Origin: an uncultured Lachnospiraceae bacterium
GTDB taxonomy: Bacteria > Bacillota_A > Clostridia > Lachnospirales > Lachnospiraceae
Direction: 5' to 3'
NCBI GenBank assembly: GCA_905207905.1
Contig: CAJLNC010000055.1
Location: 1 to 16,867, forward strand
DNA: 16,867 nucleotides
How positions within the stretch are numbered: position 1 is the stretch's first letter; every line of letters starts with the position of its first letter. Below are positions 13,302 through 16,867 of the stretch, in pieces. The position numbers and the translations under genes are program-made. The notes under the pieces are model-generated. The model was given only the letters and a program-made list of their open reading frames with translations. It did no database searches and had not been told where the DNA came from.

Positions 13302-14426
13302 TTACGGTTCCCGCAGCTTTACCGCAGAGGCAGCTCTTCGGCGGCGGTTGTCATCCATAGCGGCGTAATGCTTTTTTGTGGTGTTCACATCCTTGTGTCC
13401 AAGCACATCTGCCACCAGATAAATATCCCCGGTTTCCCGGTACAGAGACGTTCCATAAGTGCTTCTCAGTTTATGGGGAGTGATCTTTTTCGTGGTGGTA
13501 ATCTCTCTTGCATATTTTTTTACCATATTTTCTACTGCCTGCACTCCAATCCTGCGGCGCTGGGTAGAGTAGAAGAGGGCATTCTCATGGCCGGCAAGGG
13601 GAGTAATGCCTTTGCGTTCTTCCATATAATTTCTCAGCGCCAGCTCCACCTCCTCGCCGAAATATACGATCATCTCTGAACCGCCTTTGCGAACCACTTT
13701 GATTCCATTGTTGCGAAAATCCACATCCTGAACATCCAGTCCCACGCATTCAGAGACACGGATTCCGGTACCCAAAAGAAGCGTCACAATGGCCAGATCC
13801 CGCAGCTTCGTTTTTTCATAGTACATTTTTTTCTGACCGGTAAGCTGATCGCCTCCATGTTCAATAAAGTCCAGGAGAGCGGCTGTTTCATCTTCATCCA
13901 GACGGATAATTGCCTTATCGTGGAGTTTGGGCATATCCACCAGAAGCGTAGGATTTTTTTGAATCATCTGATGCTTGTAAAAATAGGCGTAAAAGCTGCG
14001 AAGAGCAGACATTTTCCGTTTCAGGCCACGTTCCCCATTGGTGACCTGGGCATTCCGGACAGCTCCGGCCATAGATTTGTCAATATCATAAACCTTCAGA
14101 TATTCCTGATATTCCTCAATATCAACAGCCTCCAGCTGATCCAGAACTTCTACCTTAAAATCCTGGATCTCTTTTCCTTTGAAGAGCGGATTGGACTCCT
14201 GAAGATACCGGAAAAAGGTACGGATATCATAAGCATAAGAAATCCTGGTTTTAGTAGATGTGGTAGGCTCCATAGCTCGAAAATAGCTGCGGGCAAAGGG
14301 CGGCAAGGTTTTCAAAACTTCCCGCAGCTGCAGGGTATTCTGAATATCCATCTGCTCATGGTAGGACAGATTGGGCTGAGTAGTCATTGCTGTAATAACA
14401 TCAGTAGTCATAAAATTTTCTTTCAT
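13302..14426 (-). CDS. Tyrosine recombinase, XerC/D/S-like
   Basis: Site-specific recombinases of this family cut and join DNA through a tyrosine. The 374-residue product is complete. It has an N-terminal SAM-like core-binding domain (about 40-165) and a catalytic domain with all six residues: Arg223 (GTGIRVSE), Lys247 (VVRKGG), His318 and Arg321 (HKLRSTYG), His344 (VLGHKD) and Tyr354 (TTKKHYAAM). It has an insertion before the first catalytic block (GGDQLTGQKKMYYEKTKLRD) and is longer than XerC/D (about 300), recalling the single-recombinase XerS type. GGAGG ten bases upstream supports ATG 14426. There is no prophage or ICE gene nearby, so a chromosomal Xer or a small-element recombinase are both open. 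Confidence 0.9.
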   Translation of the reverse strand: MKENFMTTDVITAMTTQPNLSYHEQMDIQNTLQLREVLKTLPPFARSYFRAMEPTTSTKTRISYAYDIRTFFRYLQESNPLFKGKEIQDFKVEVLDQLEAVDIEEYQEYLKVYDIDKSMAGAVRNAQVTNGERGLKRKMSALRSFYAYFYKHQMIQKNPTLLVDMPKLHDKAIIRLDEDETAALLDFIEHGGDQLTGQKKMYYEKTKLRDLAIVTLLLGTGIRVSECVGLDVQDVDFRNNGIKVVRKGGSEMIVYFGEEVELALRNYMEERKGITPLAGHENALFYSTQRRRIGVQAVENMVKKYAREITTTKKITPHKLRSTYGTSLYRETGDIYLVADVLGHKDVNTTKKHYAAMDDNRRRRAASAVKLREP

Positions 14427-14450
14427 AGCCGGGCATCCTCCATAACTCTG

Positions 14451-14492
14451 ATAGATCTATTTGATAAACATGTGTTTTGCGTATAGATCTAT
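14451..14492. promoter_or_regulatory. Twin operator-like palindromes in the recombinase leader
   Basis: The perfect 10-bp palindrome ATAGATCTAT occurs at 14451-14460 and 14483-14492, 32 bp apart (about three helical turns). On the minus strand they lie just after the predicted transcription start and about 25-65 bases before the start codon. That suits a dimeric repressor binding cooperatively. The two copies could also pair in the RNA, since each is self-complementary. Confidence 0.6.
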
Positions 14493-14500
14493 AGGGATTT

Positions 14501-14529
14501 ACAATAACACATAGCAGCTCTCCTGTCAA
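14501..14529 (-). promoter_or_regulatory. Promoter of the tyrosine recombinase
   Basis: On the minus strand a perfect TTGACA (14529-14524), a 17-base spacer and TATTGT (14506-14501, four of six). Transcription would start near 14494, placing the first ATAGATCTAT right at the start site. Confidence 0.65.
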
Positions 14530-14566
14530 GCGAATTGAAATGGAATCAGAAACTAAAAAAGAATTT

Positions 14567-15256
14567 CTATTTTCTTTCTTTGGCAATAATCAGAGAATAA
14601 TATCCTGCATTCTCAGGTATCTCATCTGCGCTCCCATAAATTTTTTCATTTTGCATCCCACAGTTTTCTACCATCATGACATCTTTCCCGCTTTCCAACA
14701 GTGCTTCCTTGACCTGTCCCATTCGTTTGCCGGATTTCATAAAGACAAAATTGCCGGGACGCTTTAATTCTTCTTCTGTAAAACCGTAAAAAGCCGGAAC
14801 GACATGGAGGGTCTCCTTTAGTTCCACCAGGGGAATATTGAGTCTGGCTGCGGCGGCACAGAATGAGGGAATCCCGCTCACCAGTCTGGTATCATAGCCC
14901 TTCTTTTCCAGTATCCGCTGAACATACAGGTACGTAGAATAAATGGTGGGATCTCCCAGGGTGAGAAACACCACATTTTTTCCCTGTATCAGATATTGCT
15001 CTAACTGATCAGCTGCTTTTTGGTGATTGTTCCGCAGCTCCTCTTTATCATGGGTCATAGGCATGGAAACAGGAATCAATTTCTTTTCTGCCAGTTCCGG
15101 CACTGCCTGTACGGCAATTTTGTAAGCCACAGAGGCTTCTGCCTCCTCCCCCGGCACAGCGATCACCTGGTTTTCTCTGATCAGCCGGACTGCTTTTAAG
15201 GTCATTAATTCCGGATCTCCCGGCCCCACTCCCACTCCGTATAAAATTCCGCTCAT
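14567..15256 (-). CDS. cobI: Precorrin-2 / cobalt-factor II C20-methyltransferase
   Basis: This SAM-dependent enzyme (CobI, or CbiL in the anaerobic pathway) methylates C20 of the corrin precursor in cobalamin synthesis. The 229-residue product shows the glycine-rich start GVGVGPGDPELMTLKA (7-22), the C20-specific LTLGDPTIYSTYLYVQR (98-114) and GIPSFCAAAARL (128-139). Clostridia usually have the anaerobic route, so cbiL may be the better name. AAGGAG before ATG 15256 supports the start. No other cobalamin gene is within the window. I saw no B12 riboswitch box upstream; instead there is a repeat-rich hairpin region. The stop lies 38 bases before the recombinase promoter. Confidence 0.93.
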   Translation of the reverse strand: MSGILYGVGVGPGDPELMTLKAVRLIRENQVIAVPGEEAEASVAYKIAVQAVPELAEKKLIPVSMPMTHDKEELRNNHQKAADQLEQYLIQGKNVVFLTLGDPTIYSTYLYVQRILEKKGYDTRLVSGIPSFCAAAARLNIPLVELKETLHVVPAFYGFTEEELKRPGNFVFMKSGKRMGQVKEALLESGKDVMMVENCGMQNEKIYGSADEIPENAGYYSLIIAKERK

Positions 15257-15288
15257 TGTTATCTCCTTCTTTCACAAAATAAGGTTTT

Positions 15289-15350
15289 GCAACACGCCCT
15301 ATGGACAGCATCAGTGTCCACAGGGCAACACGCCCCATGGACACTGATGC
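15289..15350. repeat. Interlocked direct and inverted repeats upstream of cobI
   Basis: GCAACACGCCCYATGGACA occurs at 15289-15307 and 15325-15343 (one mismatch, 36 bp apart). GCATCAGTGTCCA (15308-15320) is an exact inverted partner of 15338-15350, and GGGC/GCCC (15323-15326 and 15332-15335) extend the stem around an AACAC loop. On the minus strand this gives a 17-bp hairpin between the EF-G-like gene and cobI, with an alternative pairing through the second direct copy. No T-run follows. Confidence 0.65.
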
Positions 15351-15370
15351 AAGCCTCATCCCTTATAATA

Positions 15371-15390
15371 GAATATCTTTGAATATCTTT
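15371..15390. repeat. Tandem 10-bp repeat
   Basis: GAATATCTTT occurs twice head to tail. On the minus strand it lies directly upstream of TATTAT (15370-15365), a possible -10 element without a good -35, so the repeats might bind an activator for cobI. Confidence 0.35.
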
Positions 15391-15413
15391 ATTTCTTTCA
15401 GAAAAATATGGTA

Positions 15414-16867
15414 TTACTCCGCATTATCTGCTGCTCTGGCTGCGATTTCCTTATCCTGTACATCAGAGGGAGCCTGTTCATAGCGCGCAAACTCATAGGA
15501 GAAATCACCGCATCCTCCGGTCATGGAGCGCAGCTGGGTAGAATAGCCGTAAAGCTCAGACATGGGGATGTCCGCCTCTACGATGGTATTGCCGCTGTGA
15601 TCCGGATTCATTCCAAGAACACGGCCACGTCTCTTGTTCAGATCTCCCATAACGTCTCCGGTAAATTTATCCGGAACCGTTACTTTCATGGAAGCGATGG
15701 GCTCTAAGAGCACCGGGCTGGCCTCCATAAAGCCTTTCTTGAAGGCCTGGCTGGCAGCAGTCTTAAATGCCATCTCAGAAGAGTCTACGGGATGATAGGA
15801 GCCATCGTAAAGCACAGCCTTAACACCGACTACCGGATATCCGGCCAGGGGGCCTTTCCCCACGGAATCCTGAATACCTTTTTCTACAGCCGGGAAATAG
15901 TTCTTGGGAACAGCTCCTCCCACAACCTCCTGTTCAAATACATAAGGAGTCTCCAGATCTCCGGATGCCTCAAAACGCATCTTAACGTGACCATACTGTC
16001 CATGTCCGCCGGACTGTTTTTTGTACTTGGAGTCCACATCGGATTTCTTACGGATGGTCTCCCGGAAAGCCACCTTGGGACGATCCAGAACTGCCTCTAC
16101 TTTATACTTTGTCAGCAGCTTGCTCACAATAATATCCAGATGCTGATCTCCCATTCCATAGATCAGAGTCTGACGATTTTCACTGTCATTCACAGCCTTC
16201 ATGGTAAGATCTTCCTGCATCATTTTTGCCAGAGCCTGGGAAATCTTATCCTCGTCTCCCTTATTCTTCGCGAAATATCTCTTATAAGTATACGGTGTGG
16301 AGACAGAAATTTTACCGTAGCGAATCGGTGTGGCCTTTGTAGCCAGAGTATCTCCTGTGGAAGCCTCCAGTTTACCGATGGCGCCCATATCTCCGGCCAT
16401 CAGCTCTTTCACCTCAACCGGTTTGCTTCCCTCAAACACATACAGTTTGCTGACGCGGAATTCTGTGTCTGTCTCTACATCAAACAGCGTATCATCCGAT
16501 TTGATCACGCCAGAAGCTACTTTTATCATGGAATACTTACCGATAAAGGGATCCACGATGGTCTTAAAGATAAAGGCAGATTTTGCTTTGGCGAAATCAT
16601 AGTCCGCTTCAAATACTTCATTGGTCTTTAAATTCAATCCTGCCATCTTTCGGTCATTGGGAGCCGGGAAGTAACTTAAGATGTCATCCAGCAGGATCAT
16701 GATGCCCTGAAGATTCAGGCTGGCGCCCATGGTAACCGGAACCAGAGAACATTCTGAAACATTACTCTTCAGTGCAGCGATGATCTCCATCTCAGAGAAT
16801 TCCTCACCGCCGAAATAACGATCCATAAATTCTTCGCTTGTCTCTGCCACAGATTCCATAAGAATGT
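15414..16867 (-). CDS. Elongation factor G family protein (partial, N-terminal GTPase part outside window)
   Basis: EF-G family GTPases drive translocation on the ribosome. The frame stays open to the right edge (ILM before MESVAETSEEF), so the ATG at 16859 is internal and the gene continues beyond the window. The visible 484 residues cover the end of the G domain (RYFGGEEFSEMEI, VTMGASLNLQGI), domain II, domain III, domain IV (QSGGHGQYGHVKM; VGGAVPKNYFPAVEKGIQ; YPVVGVKAVLYDGSYHPVDS) and domain V (PIASMKVTVPDKFTGDVMGD). Near the end RSMTGGCGDF replaces the usual RSxTQGRAxF, which hints at a second EF-G-like paralogue, not the main fusA. No rpsL, rpsG or tuf gene is visible on this side. Confidence 0.9.
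   Translation of the reverse strand, partial: ILMESVAETSEEFMDRYFGGEEFSEMEIIAALKSNVSECSLVPVTMGASLNLQGIMILLDDILSYFPAPNDRKMAGLNLKTNEVFEADYDFAKAKSAFIFKTIVDPFIGKYSMIKVASGVIKSDDTLFDVETDTEFRVSKLYVFEGSKPVEVKELMAGDMGAIGKLEASTGDTLATKATPIRYGKISVSTPYTYKRYFAKNKGDEDKISQALAKMMQEDLTMKAVNDSENRQTLIYGMGDQHLDIIVSKLLTKYKVEAVLDRPKVAFRETIRKKSDVDSKYKKQSGGHGQYGHVKMRFEASGDLETPYVFEQEVVGGAVPKNYFPAVEKGIQDSVGKGPLAGYPVVGVKAVLYDGSYHPVDSSEMAFKTAASQAFKKGFMEASPVLLEPIASMKVTVPDKFTGDVMGDLNKRRGRVLGMNPDHSGNTIVEADIPMSELYGYSTQLRSMTGGCGDFSYEFARYEQAPSDVQDKEIAARAADNAE

Noticed and set aside
14530..14566. Intrinsic terminator after cobI
   Set aside because: AGAAA/TTTCT-like pairing with T-rich DNA is visible but the stem is weak and AT-only, so I did not list it.
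15257..15413. Cobalamin riboswitch upstream of cobI
   Set aside because: The stretch is short, no B12-box-like conserved core was found, and the visible pairing is explained by simple repeats.
15792..16631. 279-codon plus-strand open frame opposite the EF-G-like gene, and similar ones opposite ttcA (10320-11039) and the recombinase (13857-14486)
   Set aside because: They are antisense shadows of strongly conserved genes and have no plausible start signals or recognisable domains.
16602..16859. ATG at 16859 as the true start of a shortened EF-G-like protein
   Set aside because: The frame continues to the window edge, and the preceding and following residues match the interior of the EF-G G domain.

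Overview
The window looks like chromosomal DNA of a Firmicute of the class Clostridia, most likely a Lachnospiraceae-type gut anaerobe. The reasons are the protein families and their order (minD-minE-FtsW/RodA-mgsA-D,D-carboxypeptidase; yggS-sepF-ylmH-lspA-RluA-type synthase), strong AGGAGG-type ribosome binding sites and moderate GC. This is inference from gene content; no 16S or other marker is present.

Layout. (1) 1-2891, plus strand: a tight cell-division and cell-wall operon. It holds the 3' tip of minD, minE, a SEDS glycosyltransferase, a methylglyoxal-synthase-like protein and a membrane-anchored D-Ala-D-Ala carboxypeptidase, with overlapping or closely spaced genes. (2) 2892-3888: a P-loop protein with its own promoter, a 127-nt imperfect hairpin, and a small DUF378 membrane protein on the minus strand. 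(3) 3889-10259, plus strand: a long run starting at a good sigma-A-type promoter: a HlyD-like single-pass protein, YggS, SepF, YlmH, AroB, LspA and an RluA-family pseudouridine synthase. It combines division (SepF), PLP homeostasis, ribosome rescue, shikimate synthesis and lipoprotein processing. (4) 10260-12713: convergent ttcA with its own promoter, a 438-base stretch with no convincing gene, an unknown four-helix membrane protein and dtd. (5) 12714-14566: the least ordinary part. It holds a small Fis-type HTH protein, a complete tyrosine recombinase of the XerC/D/S superfamily, and a family of related palindromic sites. (6) 14567-16867, minus strand: cobI/cbiL and the 3' two thirds of an EF-G-family gene cut by the window edge.

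The best candidate for something undescribed is region 5. A 22-bp AATTAATT-centred palindrome occurs nearly identically at 12128-12149 and 13191-13212, and 19 bp of it recurs at 13233-13251. One copy lies inside a perfect 40-bp palindrome and another inside a 66-bp palindrome. The HTH gene is also bracketed by 26-bp direct repeats exactly 523 bp apart. The recombinase next door has two identical palindromes (ATAGATCTAT) just downstream of its promoter. This fits either a small recombinase-mobilised cassette or a dif-like Xer locus with a local regulator; the sequence alone does not decide which.

Other notable points are the methylglyoxal synthase homologue with altered active-site positions (Asp to Glu, His to Thr), the long hairpin at 3399-3525, and nested repeats upstream of cobI. 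No tRNA, rRNA, CRISPR array or transposase was recognised.
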